Source of the DNA: Plastoroseomonas hellenica
GTDB taxonomy: Bacteria > Pseudomonadota > Alphaproteobacteria > Acetobacterales > Acetobacteraceae
Assembly (NCBI RefSeq): GCF_018129085.1
Contig: NZ_JAAGBB010000024.1
Span: 52,711-116,710, forward strand
Direction of reading: 5' to 3'
Length of the DNA stretch: 64,000 bases
The notes under the pieces were generated by a model. It did no database searches. It had not been told where the DNA came from and saw only the letters and a list, made by a program, of their open reading frames with translations. Both the position numbers and the translations under genes were made by a program. Positions 33,619 through 42,184 of the stretch are shown here, one piece after another (the first letter of the stretch is position 1; the number at the start of each line of letters is the position of its first letter).

Positions 33619-34587
33619 GTGCAGGTCGTCCCGCTGCCGCCTGCCCATCCCGATGCCGAAGCGCTGCTGGAGCTGATCCGCGCGGCCGGCCGGCCGGCCT
33701 TCGAGACCCTGTCGCCCACGGAGGCGCGGCGTGTCTATGCGGCCGGGCGGACCGTCCTGCAGCCCGATCCCGTGGATGTCGCGGAGACGCGCGCGCTGAT
33801 GGCGGGCACCGTCCCGCTTCGCCTCTACCGGGGCGTCGGCACCATGCCGGCCGAGGTGCTGCCCTGCCTGCTCTACCTGCATGGCGGCGGCTGGGTGTTC
33901 GGCGACCTCGACACCCATGACGGGGTCTGCCGGCGGCTGGCGAATGATGCGCGCTGCTGCGTCGTCTCCGTGGATTACCGGCTGGCGCCGGAGCACCCCT
34001 TCCCCGCCGCCATCGAGGATGCCGCCGCCGCCCTGGCCTGGGTCGCCCGCAACGCGGCGGAGCTCGGCATCGACGGCGCGCGGATCGCGGTCGGCGGCGA
34101 CAGCGCCGGCGGCAACCTCGCCGCCGTGCTGGCGCTGATGGGGCGCGACGGCAGCCTGCCGCGGAGCGTCTTCCAGGCGCTGCTCTACCCCGCCACCGAT
34201 CTGACCATGGCCAGCGGCAGCTATGCACGGATCACGGAAGGCGTGCCGCTGACCGCGACGACCATGCGCTGGTTCATCGACCACTACACGCCGGACCCCG
34301 CATCCCGGCAGGACTGGCGCGCCTCGCCCCTTCGCGCCACGAGCCTCGCGGGCCTGCCGCCGGCGCTGGTGCTGAGCTGCGGGCTGGATCCGCTCTGCGA
34401 CGAGGCACGGCACTATGCCGAGCGGCTCGCGGCGGAGGGCGTGCGGGTCACGGCGCTGCATCTCGGCGACCATATCCATGGCCTGCTGACCATGGGCCGG
34501 CTGATCGGCATGGCCGACGGCATCACCACCTTCGTCGCCGCGGCGCTCAGCGACGCCTGGCGCACACCACCGGGGGCCACGCCATGA
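33619..34587 (+). CDS. Alpha/beta hydrolase esterase of the hormone-sensitive lipase (HSL) family
   Basis: 322 residues. HGGGW at 88-92 (oxyanion hole), GDSAGG at 160-165 with catalytic Ser162, DPLCDEA with Asp257, and DHIHG with His287 make the full HSL triad. No signal peptide, so cytoplasmic. First gene of the LacI-controlled operon; it overlaps the first SDR by 4 bases (ATGA). Next to a Baeyer-Villiger monooxygenase, the likely role is hydrolysis of the ester or lactone that enzyme makes. Confidence 0.9.
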   Translation: MQVVPLPPAHPDAEALLELIRAAGRPAFETLSPTEARRVYAAGRTVLQPDPVDVAETRALMAGTVPLRLYRGVGTMPAEVLPCLLYLHGGGWVFGDLDTHDGVCRRLANDARCCVVSVDYRLAPEHPFPAAIEDAAAALAWVARNAAELGIDGARIAVGGDSAGGNLAAVLALMGRDGSLPRSVFQALLYPATDLTMASGSYARITEGVPLTATTMRWFIDHYTPDPASRQDWRASPLRATSLAGLPPALVLSCGLDPLCDEARHYAERLAAEGVRVTALHLGDHIHGLLTMGRLIGMADGITTFVAAALSDAWRTPPGATP

Positions 34588-35351
34588 CCCGCCTGCTCGA
34601 GGGCAAATCCGCGCTGGTCACCGGTGCCGGCTCCGGCATCGGACGCGCGACCGCGATCGCCATGGCGCGCGAGGGCGCCCGCGTGACCGTGGCCGACCTC
34701 GCCGGCCCAGGCGCCGGCGACACGGTCGCGGCCATCCGTGCGGCGGGCGGCGAAGCGCAGGCGGTCGTCGCCGACGTCACGCGCCCGCACCAGGTGGCGG
34801 CGATGGTCGATGCCGCCGTCGCCGCCTATGGGCGCCTCGACTGCGCGCACAACAATGCCGGCGTCGCGGCGGGCACGCTCGGCGCCGGCGGGCAGCGCGT
34901 CGGCGACATCGACCAGGAAGTCTGGGACCGCATGATCGCGGTGAACCTGACCGGCGTCTGGCTCTGCATGAAGCACGAGCTGGCGGCCATGGAACGCACG
35001 GGCGGCGGCGCCATCGTCAACACCGCCTCGATCGCCGGCCTGGTCGGGCTGCCCGGCACCCACGCCTATGTCGCGGCGAAGCACGGCGTGGTGGGCCTCA
35101 CCAAGGCCGCCGCCATCGACCATGCCGAGGCCGGCATCCGCGTGAACGCCATCTGCCCCGGCTATATCGAGACGCCGATGATCGGTGATTCGATGGCGCG
35201 CCGGGGCGAGCGCATCCTGGCCCGGGCGGCGATGCGGCGCCTCGGCCAGCCCGAGGAGATCGCGGAGGCGGTGGTCTGGCTCTGCTCGGACCGTTCGGGC
35301 TTCATCACCGGCACCACGGTGACGGCCGATGGCGGCTACATGGCAAGCTGA
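34584..35351 (+). CDS. Short-chain dehydrogenase/reductase (classical)
   Basis: 255 residues. ALVTGAGSGIGRATAIAMAREGARVTVADLAG (TGAGSGIG; acidic residue after beta-2 favours NAD), HNNAGVAAGTLG, VNTASIAGLVGLPGTHAYVAAKHGVVGLTKAAAIDHAEAGIRVNAICPGYIETPM with Ser-Tyr-Lys (YVAAK). Second gene of the operon, overlapping the esterase. In the proposed pathway it oxidises a secondary alcohol to a ketone, or handles the hydroxy-acid product. The substrate is not known. Confidence 0.9.
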   Translation: MTRLLEGKSALVTGAGSGIGRATAIAMAREGARVTVADLAGPGAGDTVAAIRAAGGEAQAVVADVTRPHQVAAMVDAAVAAYGRLDCAHNNAGVAAGTLGAGGQRVGDIDQEVWDRMIAVNLTGVWLCMKHELAAMERTGGGAIVNTASIAGLVGLPGTHAYVAAKHGVVGLTKAAAIDHAEAGIRVNAICPGYIETPMIGDSMARRGERILARAAMRRLGQPEEIAEAVVWLCSDRSGFITGTTVTADGGYMAS

Positions 35352-35392
35352 TGCGGGAAGCCCCGCCGAGGCACGGTTCAGGGAGGATGAGC

Positions 35393-36193
35393 ATGGATTT
35401 CCGGAACAAGGTCGCGCTCATCACTGGTGGGGCCGGCGGCATCGGGCGCGCGACGTCGCTCGCCTTCGCCAAGGCGGGCGCGCGCGTGGTCGTGGTCGAC
35501 CGCGATGCGCCGGGTGGCGAGGAGACCGCGCGGCAGGTGCGCGATGCCGGCGGCGAAGCACGCTTCGTGGCGGCCGATGTGACGCGCTCGGCCGAGGTGC
35601 GGGGCTATGCGCAGGCAGCACTCGATGCCTTCGGCCGGATCGACTGCTTCTTCAACAATGCCGGCATCGAGGGCAAGGTCGCGCCCACCGCCGAATACGA
35701 CGAGGATCTTTTCGACACCGTCATCGCGGTGAACCTGAAGGGCGTCTTCCTCGGGCTGCGGCACGTGCTGCCGGTGATGCTGCGCCAGGGCGGCGGCGCC
35801 ATCGTGAACACCGCCTCGACCGCCGGCGTCGCCGGCTCGCCGGGGCTCTCCGCCTATGTCGCCTCCAAGCACGGGGTGATCGGGCTGACGCGCACGGCGG
35901 CGAGCGAATACGGCCATGCCGGCATCCGGATCAACGCGGTCTGCCCCGGCCCCACCGACACGCGGATGATCCGGTCCCTGGAGGAGCAGTCGGCGCCGGG
36001 CGGCAGCAACAGCGTCCGGGAACGCTACCAGTCGGCGATCCCGATCGGCCGCTATGCGGTGCCGGAAGAGATCGCGAACCTCGTGCTGTTCCTGAGCTCC
36101 GACCTCGCGGCCAGCATCACCGGCGGCCAGTACCTGATCGATGGCGGGCGCCTGGCCAGCCCGGCGGCGCTGCGCAGCTTCGCTGCGCGTTGA
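35393..36193 (+). CDS. Short-chain dehydrogenase/reductase (classical), second of the operon
   Basis: 266 residues. ATG 35393 is chosen because GGGAGG ends 6 bases before it; ATG 35387 abuts that site. VALITGGAGGIGRATSLAFAKAGARVVVVDRDAPGG, FFNNAGIEGKVAPTAEYDEDLFD, VNTASTAGVAGSPGLSAYVASKHGVIGLTRTAASEYGHAGIRINAVCPGPTDTRM with YVASK. It is about as similar to its SDR neighbour as to other SDRs, so not a fresh duplicate. Two dehydrogenases suit a route with one alcohol before and one after ring opening. Confidence 0.9.
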   Translation: MDFRNKVALITGGAGGIGRATSLAFAKAGARVVVVDRDAPGGEETARQVRDAGGEARFVAADVTRSAEVRGYAQAALDAFGRIDCFFNNAGIEGKVAPTAEYDEDLFDTVIAVNLKGVFLGLRHVLPVMLRQGGGAIVNTASTAGVAGSPGLSAYVASKHGVIGLTRTAASEYGHAGIRINAVCPGPTDTRMIRSLEEQSAPGGSNSVRERYQSAIPIGRYAVPEEIANLVLFLSSDLAASITGGQYLIDGGRLASPAALRSFAAR

Positions 36194-36219
36194 GATCGCA
36201 GCAGGAAGGATCGGAAGCG

Positions 36220-37851
36220 ATGCCAGACATGACGCCCTCGAAGCGGGTTGATGGGGATGCACTCGACGCGTTGATCATCGGTGCCGGCTTCTCCGGCCTC
36301 TATCAGTTGTACCTGCTGCGCGATCGCCTTGGCCTCAAGGCGCAGGTGCTGGAGGCGGCCGACGGGGTCGGCGGCACCTGGTACTGGAACCGCTACCCGG
36401 GTGCCCGCTGCGACTCCGAGAGCCATTCCTATTGCTATTCCTTCTCGAAGGAGTTGCAGCAGGAGTGGGAATGGACGGAGCGCTACCCGGAGCAGCCGGA
36501 GATCCTGCGCTACCTCAATCACGTGGCGGACCGCTTCGACCTGCGGCGCGACATCCGCCTCGGCACCCGCGTCGCCGCGGCGCGTTATGACGAGGCCGGC
36601 AACCTCTGGCATGTCACCACCGCTTCCGGCGACCATCTCTCGGCCCGCTTCCTGATCACCGCGGTCGGTTGCCTGTCGACCGCGAATGTCCCGAAGATCC
36701 CGGGCCTCGAGAGCTTCGCCGGAAGCTGGTACCACACCGGCGAATGGCCGCACGAGGGGGTGGATTTCCGCGGCAAGCGCGTCGGGCAGATCGGCACGGG
36801 GTCGACCGGCATCCAGGCGGTTCCGGTCATCGCCGCGACCGCGCAGCATCTCACCGTCTTCCAGCGCACCGCGAACTACAGCGTGCCGGCGCGCAACGCG
36901 CCGCTCGACGCGGCGTTCAAGCGCTGGGTCAAGGACAACTACGACGCGATCCGCGACGTCACCCGCGCCACCACCAATGGCCATCCCTTCACCATCTCCG
37001 ACCGCTCCGCACTGGAGGTGACGCCGGAGGAGCGTCAGGCCCTGTATGAGCAGGCCTGGGAGAAGGGCGGGCTGCAGTTCCGCGCCACCTTCCGCGACCT
37101 GCTGGTCGACAAGGCGGCGAACGACACCGCCGTCGATTTCCTCAAGGCCAAGATCCGCGCCATCGTCAAGGATCCGAAGACGGCGGCCCTGCTGACCGCC
37201 TTCGACCATCCCTACGCGACCAAGCGCCCGCCGATCGACACCGACTATTTCGAGACCTACAACCGCGACAACGTCACGCTGGTCGATGTCCGCACCGCCC
37301 CGATCGAGCGCATCACGCCCGGCGGCATCCGGACGCGCGACGCCGAATACCCGCTCGACATCATCGTCTTCGCGACCGGCTTCGACGCGATGACCGGCCC
37401 ATTGCTGCGCATGGATATCCGCGGCCGCGGCGGCCTGACGCTGCAGGAGGCCTGGGATGCCGGGCCGCGCACCTATCTCGGCCTGCAGGTCGCAGGCTTT
37501 CCCAATCTCTTCACCGTCACCGGCCCCGGCAGCCCATCCGTGCTCTGCAACATGCCGGTCGCGATCGAGCAGCATGCGGAGTGGATCGCGGATTGCATCG
37601 CGCATCTGCGCGACCGCGGCCTGCAACGGATCGAGGCGAAGCCCGAAGCCGTGGAGCGCTGGGTCGCGCAGGTCAACGAAGCGGCGGATGCGACCCTGCT
37701 GCCGCAGGCGGCGAGTTCCTGGTATCTCGGCGCCAATGTGCCGGGCAAGCCGCGCGTCTTCATGCCCTATACCGGCGGCATGGCGCATTACCGCAGCATC
37801 TGCGACGGCGTCGCCGCGCGCGGCTATGAGGGCTTCGCGCTCACGGATTGA
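36220..37851 (+). CDS. Type I Baeyer-Villiger (cyclohexanone-type) flavin monooxygenase
   Basis: 543 residues from ATG 36220 with AGGAAGG upstream. FAD site GAGFSG at 21-26, NADPH site GTGSTG at 192-197, and the BVMO fingerprint FAGSWYHTGEWP at 166-177, an exact FxGxxxHxxxWP. VIFATGFDAMTG-type residues (IIVFATGFDAMTG) and the N-terminal GVGGTWYWNRYPGARCDSESHSYCYSF are typical of cyclohexanone, steroid and phenylacetone monooxygenases. It inserts oxygen next to a ketone with NADPH and O2. Last gene of the operon; its 3' end overlaps the convergent GH15 gene by 28 bases. Confidence 0.93.
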   Translation: MPDMTPSKRVDGDALDALIIGAGFSGLYQLYLLRDRLGLKAQVLEAADGVGGTWYWNRYPGARCDSESHSYCYSFSKELQQEWEWTERYPEQPEILRYLNHVADRFDLRRDIRLGTRVAAARYDEAGNLWHVTTASGDHLSARFLITAVGCLSTANVPKIPGLESFAGSWYHTGEWPHEGVDFRGKRVGQIGTGSTGIQAVPVIAATAQHLTVFQRTANYSVPARNAPLDAAFKRWVKDNYDAIRDVTRATTNGHPFTISDRSALEVTPEERQALYEQAWEKGGLQFRATFRDLLVDKAANDTAVDFLKAKIRAIVKDPKTAALLTAFDHPYATKRPPIDTDYFETYNRDNVTLVDVRTAPIERITPGGIRTRDAEYPLDIIVFATGFDAMTGPLLRMDIRGRGGLTLQEAWDAGPRTYLGLQVAGFPNLFTVTGPGSPSVLCNMPVAIEQHAEWIADCIAHLRDRGLQRIEAKPEAVERWVAQVNEAADATLLPQAASSWYLGANVPGKPRVFMPYTGGMAHYRSICDGVAARGYEGFALTD

Positions 37852-39695
37852 CTCTCAGGCGGCTTGCCCTCCGCCTTGCGCTCCGAGGACCGCCGGATCG
37901 GCCCGTGCTCGCCGAGGCCGATCGCCGTGCTCACCAGGGTGAGATGCGAGAAGGCCTGCGGGAAATTGCCGACCTGGCGCCCGGCGCGCGGATCGTACTC
38001 CTCGCTCAGCAGGCCGAGGTCGTTGCGCAGGCTCAGCACGCGATGGAACATCGCATAGGCGTCATCCCAGCGGCCCTGCATCGCATAGGCATCGGCGAGC
38101 CAGAGGCTGCAGGCGAGGAACACGCCCTCCCCCGCCGGCAGCCCGTCCGCGCCGCTTTCCGTCCGGTAGCGCAGAACGAAGCCATGGGTGACGAGTTCCC
38201 GCTCGATCGCCGCGATGGTCCCGGCGACCCGCGGATCCTCGATCGGCAGGAAGCCGACTGCGGGGATCAGCAGCAGGCTGGCATCGAGCTCCGGGCTGCC
38301 GAAGCTCTGGGTGAAGCTGCCGCGGGCGGCATCATATCCCAATTCGCACACCGTCCGATGGATCTCGTCCCGTGTCGCGCGCCAACGCTCCAGCGGCGCT
38401 TCGAAGCCGTATTTCTCGGCATCGCGGATCATGCGATCGAAGGCGACCCAGGCCATGACCTTGGAGTGGGTGAACTGGCGGCGGCCGCCGCGCACTTCCC
38501 AGATGCCGTCATCCGGTTCCCGCCAGATCGCCTCGAGATGTCGCAAGGCGCCGCATTCCAGCGCCCAGGCCGAGCCCGGCGAAGCGAGGCCGCCATCGCG
38601 CGCGAGGCGCAGCGCATCCATGACCTCGCCCCAGACGTCGAGTTGGAGCTGGCCGGAGGCGGCATTGCCGATCCTGACCGGCGCCGCGCCCTGATAGCCC
38701 GGCAACCACGGGACTTCCCATTCCGCCAGGCGCCGCTCGCCGGCGATCCCGTACATGATCTGGATGTCGGAAGGACTGCCGGCGACCGAGCGCTGCAGCC
38801 AGTCGCGCCACGCCTTCGCTTCCTCGTAGTAGCCGCCGCGCATCAGCGCGACCAGAGTGAGTGTCGCGTCGCGCAGCCAGCAGAAGCGGTAATCCCAGTT
38901 GCGGACACCACCGAGCTTCTCCGGGAGAGAGGTGGTCGGCGCCGCCACGATGCCGCCGGTCTCCGCATAAGTGAGCGCCTTCAAGGTCAACAGCGACCGC
39001 ATCACCACCTTGCGCCAGCGGCCGTGGCAGGTGCAGTGCTTCGACCAGGAGCGCCAGAAGGCCAGGGTGTCGCAGAGGGCCGCCTCGGCGTCGATGGCGT
39101 CCGGCGGTGGCCGATGCGACGGGCCGTAGCTGAGCACGAAGGGGAAGCGGTCCTCCGGTGCGACCGTGAATTCGGCGGTGGTCGAGAAATCCTCGCCATG
39201 GAGCGGCACCGCGGCACGAAGCACCGCAAGGTTGGGTCCGGCGATCGCGCTAATGCCGTCGCCCTCCGGCAGCCGCGTCACCCAAGGGATCGAGGAGCCA
39301 TGGTCGAAGCGGAGCGTCAGATGCATCCGCACGCGGGGCCGGCCACGCCGGCCTTCGACGATGCGCACCACGGAGGATCCGGCCTGCCCCGTCGGCATGA
39401 AGTCGATGACGGCGAAGTCTCCTTCCTCCGTCTCGAACAGCGTCTCCAGCACCATCGTCTCGCCGATATAGGATCGCGTCGCACGCATCTCTGGGCCGCA
39501 AGGCGCGATCAGCCACCGGCCATGCTCGGGCCGGCCGAGCAGCGCCGCGAAGCAGGCGGCGCTGTCGAAGCGCGGCCAGCAGAGCCAGTCGATCGATCCG
39601 TTCCTGCCGACCAGCGCCGCCGTGGTGCAATCGCCGATCAGCCCGTAATCCTCGATCGGCAGCGGCCCCCCGGCTGCTTCCGTCGCCGCGGTCAT
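37824..39695 (-). CDS. Glycoside hydrolase family 15 protein (glucoamylase/trehalase-like)
   Basis: 623 residues. IEDYGLIGDCTTAALVGRNGSIDWLCWPRFDSAACFAALLG at the N-terminus, VAAPTTSLPEKLGGVRNWDYRFCWLRDATLTLVALMRGGYYEEA and WEVRGGRRQFTHSKVMAWVAFDRMI in the (alpha/alpha)6 barrel are the standard features of bacterial GH15 proteins annotated as glucoamylase or trehalase. No signal peptide, so cytoplasmic. It overlaps the upstream glucose-6-phosphate dehydrogenase by 4 bases, so sugars released here may feed the pentose phosphate/Entner-Doudoroff route. The true substrate (trehalose or malto-oligosaccharide) is undetermined. Confidence 0.9.
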   Translation of the reverse strand: MTAATEAAGGPLPIEDYGLIGDCTTAALVGRNGSIDWLCWPRFDSAACFAALLGRPEHGRWLIAPCGPEMRATRSYIGETMVLETLFETEEGDFAVIDFMPTGQAGSSVVRIVEGRRGRPRVRMHLTLRFDHGSSIPWVTRLPEGDGISAIAGPNLAVLRAAVPLHGEDFSTTAEFTVAPEDRFPFVLSYGPSHRPPPDAIDAEAALCDTLAFWRSWSKHCTCHGRWRKVVMRSLLTLKALTYAETGGIVAAPTTSLPEKLGGVRNWDYRFCWLRDATLTLVALMRGGYYEEAKAWRDWLQRSVAGSPSDIQIMYGIAGERRLAEWEVPWLPGYQGAAPVRIGNAASGQLQLDVWGEVMDALRLARDGGLASPGSAWALECGALRHLEAIWREPDDGIWEVRGGRRQFTHSKVMAWVAFDRMIRDAEKYGFEAPLERWRATRDEIHRTVCELGYDAARGSFTQSFGSPELDASLLLIPAVGFLPIEDPRVAGTIAAIERELVTHGFVLRYRTESGADGLPAGEGVFLACSLWLADAYAMQGRWDDAYAMFHRVLSLRNDLGLLSEEYDPRAGRQVGNFPQAFSHLTLVSTAIGLGEHGPIRRSSERKAEGKPPESQSVSAKPS

Positions 39696-41221
39696 GCCTG
39701 GCCGACCGCGCGCCGGCCTCGTCCGCTGCGCGCGAACAGCGCATCGGCCGAGGCCGGCCCGTCGCTGCCTGCCGCATAGCGCTCAGGCGTACCCTCCGAC
39801 CAGGCACGCAGCAGCGGGTCGACCACCGCCCAGCTCGCCTCGATGATGTCGCCACGCTGGAACAGCGTCGCATCGCCGCGCATGCAGCCATAGAGCAGCG
39901 CCTCGTAACCAACATCGGATCCTTCGGCCTCGGCATCGGGCGCCTGATAGGCCGCCTCGGCCGCCTGCAGCCGCATCGCCGCGCCTGGCGCCCTGGCGCT
40001 GAAGCCGAGCGCCAGGCGATGCTCGGGATCGATCTGGAAGCGAAGAGTATTCGGGGCCGTGCCCGCGAAGGCGAGCGAGGAGAAGGGATCGGCGGGCGGC
40101 CGCCGGAAATGCACCGCAATCTCCGTCCGCCGTGCGCCGAGGCGTTTGCCGGTGCGGAGGAAGAAGGGCACGCCTGCCCAGCGCCGGTTGTCGATGTCGA
40201 GCACCAGCGCGGCATAGGTCTCGGTGCGGCTGTCCGGCGCGACCTCGACCTCCTGCCGATAGCCGGGCACGGGCAGGCCGGCCACGGCACCTGCCGCATA
40301 CTGTCCCCGCGCCGCATTCTGCGGCGTCACGGGGCGGATGCTCCGCAACAGCCGCATCCGCTCGTCCCGCGCCGCCTCGGCCGCGGCCGATTCCGGCGGT
40401 TCCATCGCCACCATGCAGAGAAGCTGAAACAGGTGGTTGGGCACCATGTCGCGCAGCGCGCCGGTCGGCTCGTAGAAGCTGCCACGCTGCTCGACGCCGA
40501 TGGTCTCGGCGGCGGTGATCTCGACATGGTCGACATAATCGCGATGCAGCGCAGCCTCGAACATCACATTCGCAAAGCGGAGCGCCATGATCGCCTGCAC
40601 GCTCTCCTTGCCGAGGAAATGGTCGATGCGGAAGAACTGCCGCTCCGGCGCCACCGCCAGGATGCGCCGGTTGAGCGCGCAGGCGGAGGCGAGATCCTCG
40701 CCGAAGGGCTTTTCGATCACGACGCGCCGGAAGACGCCGGGCGCTTCCCGCAGCAGCCCGGCATCGCCCAGGCGGTCGATCGCCGGCCCGAAGGCGCTCG
40801 CGGGGATGGCGAGATAGAAGACGACATTGCCCGTCAACCGATCGGCGAGGGCCGCGAAGAACTCCGGTGTGCCGATATCGCCCTGAAGATAGTGCAGCCG
40901 GTCCTGGAGCCAGCCCCAACTCCGCTCATCAATCCGTTCGGCATGGAACTCGGCGCTGGGATCGGCGGCGAAGCTGCGGATGTCCCGGTCCAGCCCGTCG
41001 CGCCACGCCGCGTCGCTCATCGCGCTGCGCCCGACGCCGATGACGCGGAAATCCGGATCGAGCAGTCCGGCGCGGGCGAGATTGTAAAGGGCCGGCATCA
41101 GCAGGCGACGGGTCAGGTCGCCAGTGCCCCCGAAGATGACGAAGGTGCAGGGCGGCGCCGGAGCGGCATCTGAATCCGATGTGATACCGGTGCTGTGATC
41201 CGGCCTCGATGTCATGCTCAT
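39692..41221 (-). CDS. zwf: Glucose-6-phosphate dehydrogenase (copy 1)
   Basis: About 509 residues from ATG 41221 or 41215. FVIFGGTGDLTRRLLMPALYNL (NADP binding), VVIEKPFGEDLASA, FRIDHFLGKESVQAIMALRFANVMFE (active site HFLGKE), and RWAGVPFFLRTGKRL are conserved. It converts glucose-6-phosphate to 6-phosphogluconolactone. A second, diverged copy is at 50996-52480. Operon with GH15. The short N-terminal extension before TFVIFGG is longer than usual and may hold the wrong start. Confidence 0.93.
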   Translation of the reverse strand: MSMTSRPDHSTGITSDSDAAPAPPCTFVIFGGTGDLTRRLLMPALYNLARAGLLDPDFRVIGVGRSAMSDAAWRDGLDRDIRSFAADPSAEFHAERIDERSWGWLQDRLHYLQGDIGTPEFFAALADRLTGNVVFYLAIPASAFGPAIDRLGDAGLLREAPGVFRRVVIEKPFGEDLASACALNRRILAVAPERQFFRIDHFLGKESVQAIMALRFANVMFEAALHRDYVDHVEITAAETIGVEQRGSFYEPTGALRDMVPNHLFQLLCMVAMEPPESAAAEAARDERMRLLRSIRPVTPQNAARGQYAAGAVAGLPVPGYRQEVEVAPDSRTETYAALVLDIDNRRWAGVPFFLRTGKRLGARRTEIAVHFRRPPADPFSSLAFAGTAPNTLRFQIDPEHRLALGFSARAPGAAMRLQAAEAAYQAPDAEAEGSDVGYEALLYGCMRGDATLFQRGDIIEASWAVVDPLLRAWSEGTPERYAAGSDGPASADALFARSGRGRRAVGQA

Positions 41222-41440
41222 GCCTGGCTCCGCCACTTCACCCCTGAGAACCACCCTCCAGAGCATGGGGTTGCGTCGGGCAAGGACAACCGGATTCTGG
41301 TCTCCCGTCGCAAGGCTGCATCCGCACAATCGCGCCACCCGGCCGGGCCAACCAGCGGTCGAGGCTCCGCGCCCAGATCGTGGCCGGGGCGTCACGATGC
41401 GCGGCGCGGTCCGGCTGCGCGGTGGCGATCGGCGGCACGG

Positions 41441-42064
41441 TCAAGCCACCAGCGCCAGGGCGCGATCGATGCGCGCGCGGGTCCATCGGGAAACCGGGCC
41501 AGGCGGCGCGCCCTGCCCTCGGATCTCCGCACCCTCCCCTTCCCGGAGCAGCACCGCGCCGCCGCCACTCTCCACCGCCACCAGACCGCGGAAGACAAAG
41601 ACGGCGTGCCGCCCGTCGAGCGGCCCCGCGAAGAAGCGCGTGCCGCGCACGCCGATGCGGCCCCAGGGAAAGTTCAGGATGATCGGCGGGGCCGTGCCAT
41701 GGCCCCCGCCCGGATGCCGATCGAGCAGCACCGGCCCGTCGAAGATCCGGAGAACTGTACCAGCGCGCGGGCCATGCGATGTGAGCGCATCGACGCGCAG
41801 GCTGGCCCGCTCGCCAAGCCGGAACTCGATGCCGCCCTCAAGCCGCCCCACCAGCCGCGCCGCGCGGCCCGTGGTGATCAGGTCCTGCCGCAGCAGCACC
41901 GATGCCGGCGCCAGTGCGCGCGGCGCGGCATCCGGGAAATGGGCCGTCGCCTCGCCCGTCACTTCCGAGACCTCGCCCACCCGCATGCGGACCGATGCGA
42001 GAGCCCGGGGTGGCAAGGCCGCGGAGAGCAGCAGTGTGGACAGGAAGCGCCGATGCAGGGACAT
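41441..42064 (-). CDS. Exported FecR-domain protein
   Basis: 207 residues. Signal peptide MSLHRRFLSTLLLSAALPPRALA. MRVGEVSEVTGEATAHFPDAAPRALAPASVLLRQDLITTGRAARLVGRLEGGIEFRLGERASLRVDAL matches the beta-rich FecR domain (ligand/signal module), here without a membrane anti-sigma part. It lies just downstream of the RTX protein gene, a pairing found in type I secretion substrates' surroundings. Likely periplasmic. No sigma factor gene is adjacent, so iron signalling is not implied. Confidence 0.75.
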   Translation of the reverse strand: MSLHRRFLSTLLLSAALPPRALASVRMRVGEVSEVTGEATAHFPDAAPRALAPASVLLRQDLITTGRAARLVGRLEGGIEFRLGERASLRVDALTSHGPRAGTVLRIFDGPVLLDRHPGGGHGTAPPIILNFPWGRIGVRGTRFFAGPLDGRHAVFVFRGLVAVESGGGAVLLREGEGAEIRGQGAPPGPVSRWTRARIDRALALVA

Positions 42065-42184
42065 GGCCCCTCCTTTGCAGTGGTAATTCGTGCAGCAGAA
42101 ATTTGCAGCGGAAAGGGCCGGCGCCCCGCGGTCCGGCCGGTCCAGGCATGCGGGGGCGATCAGGTCACCCCCGCACGGACTGCC

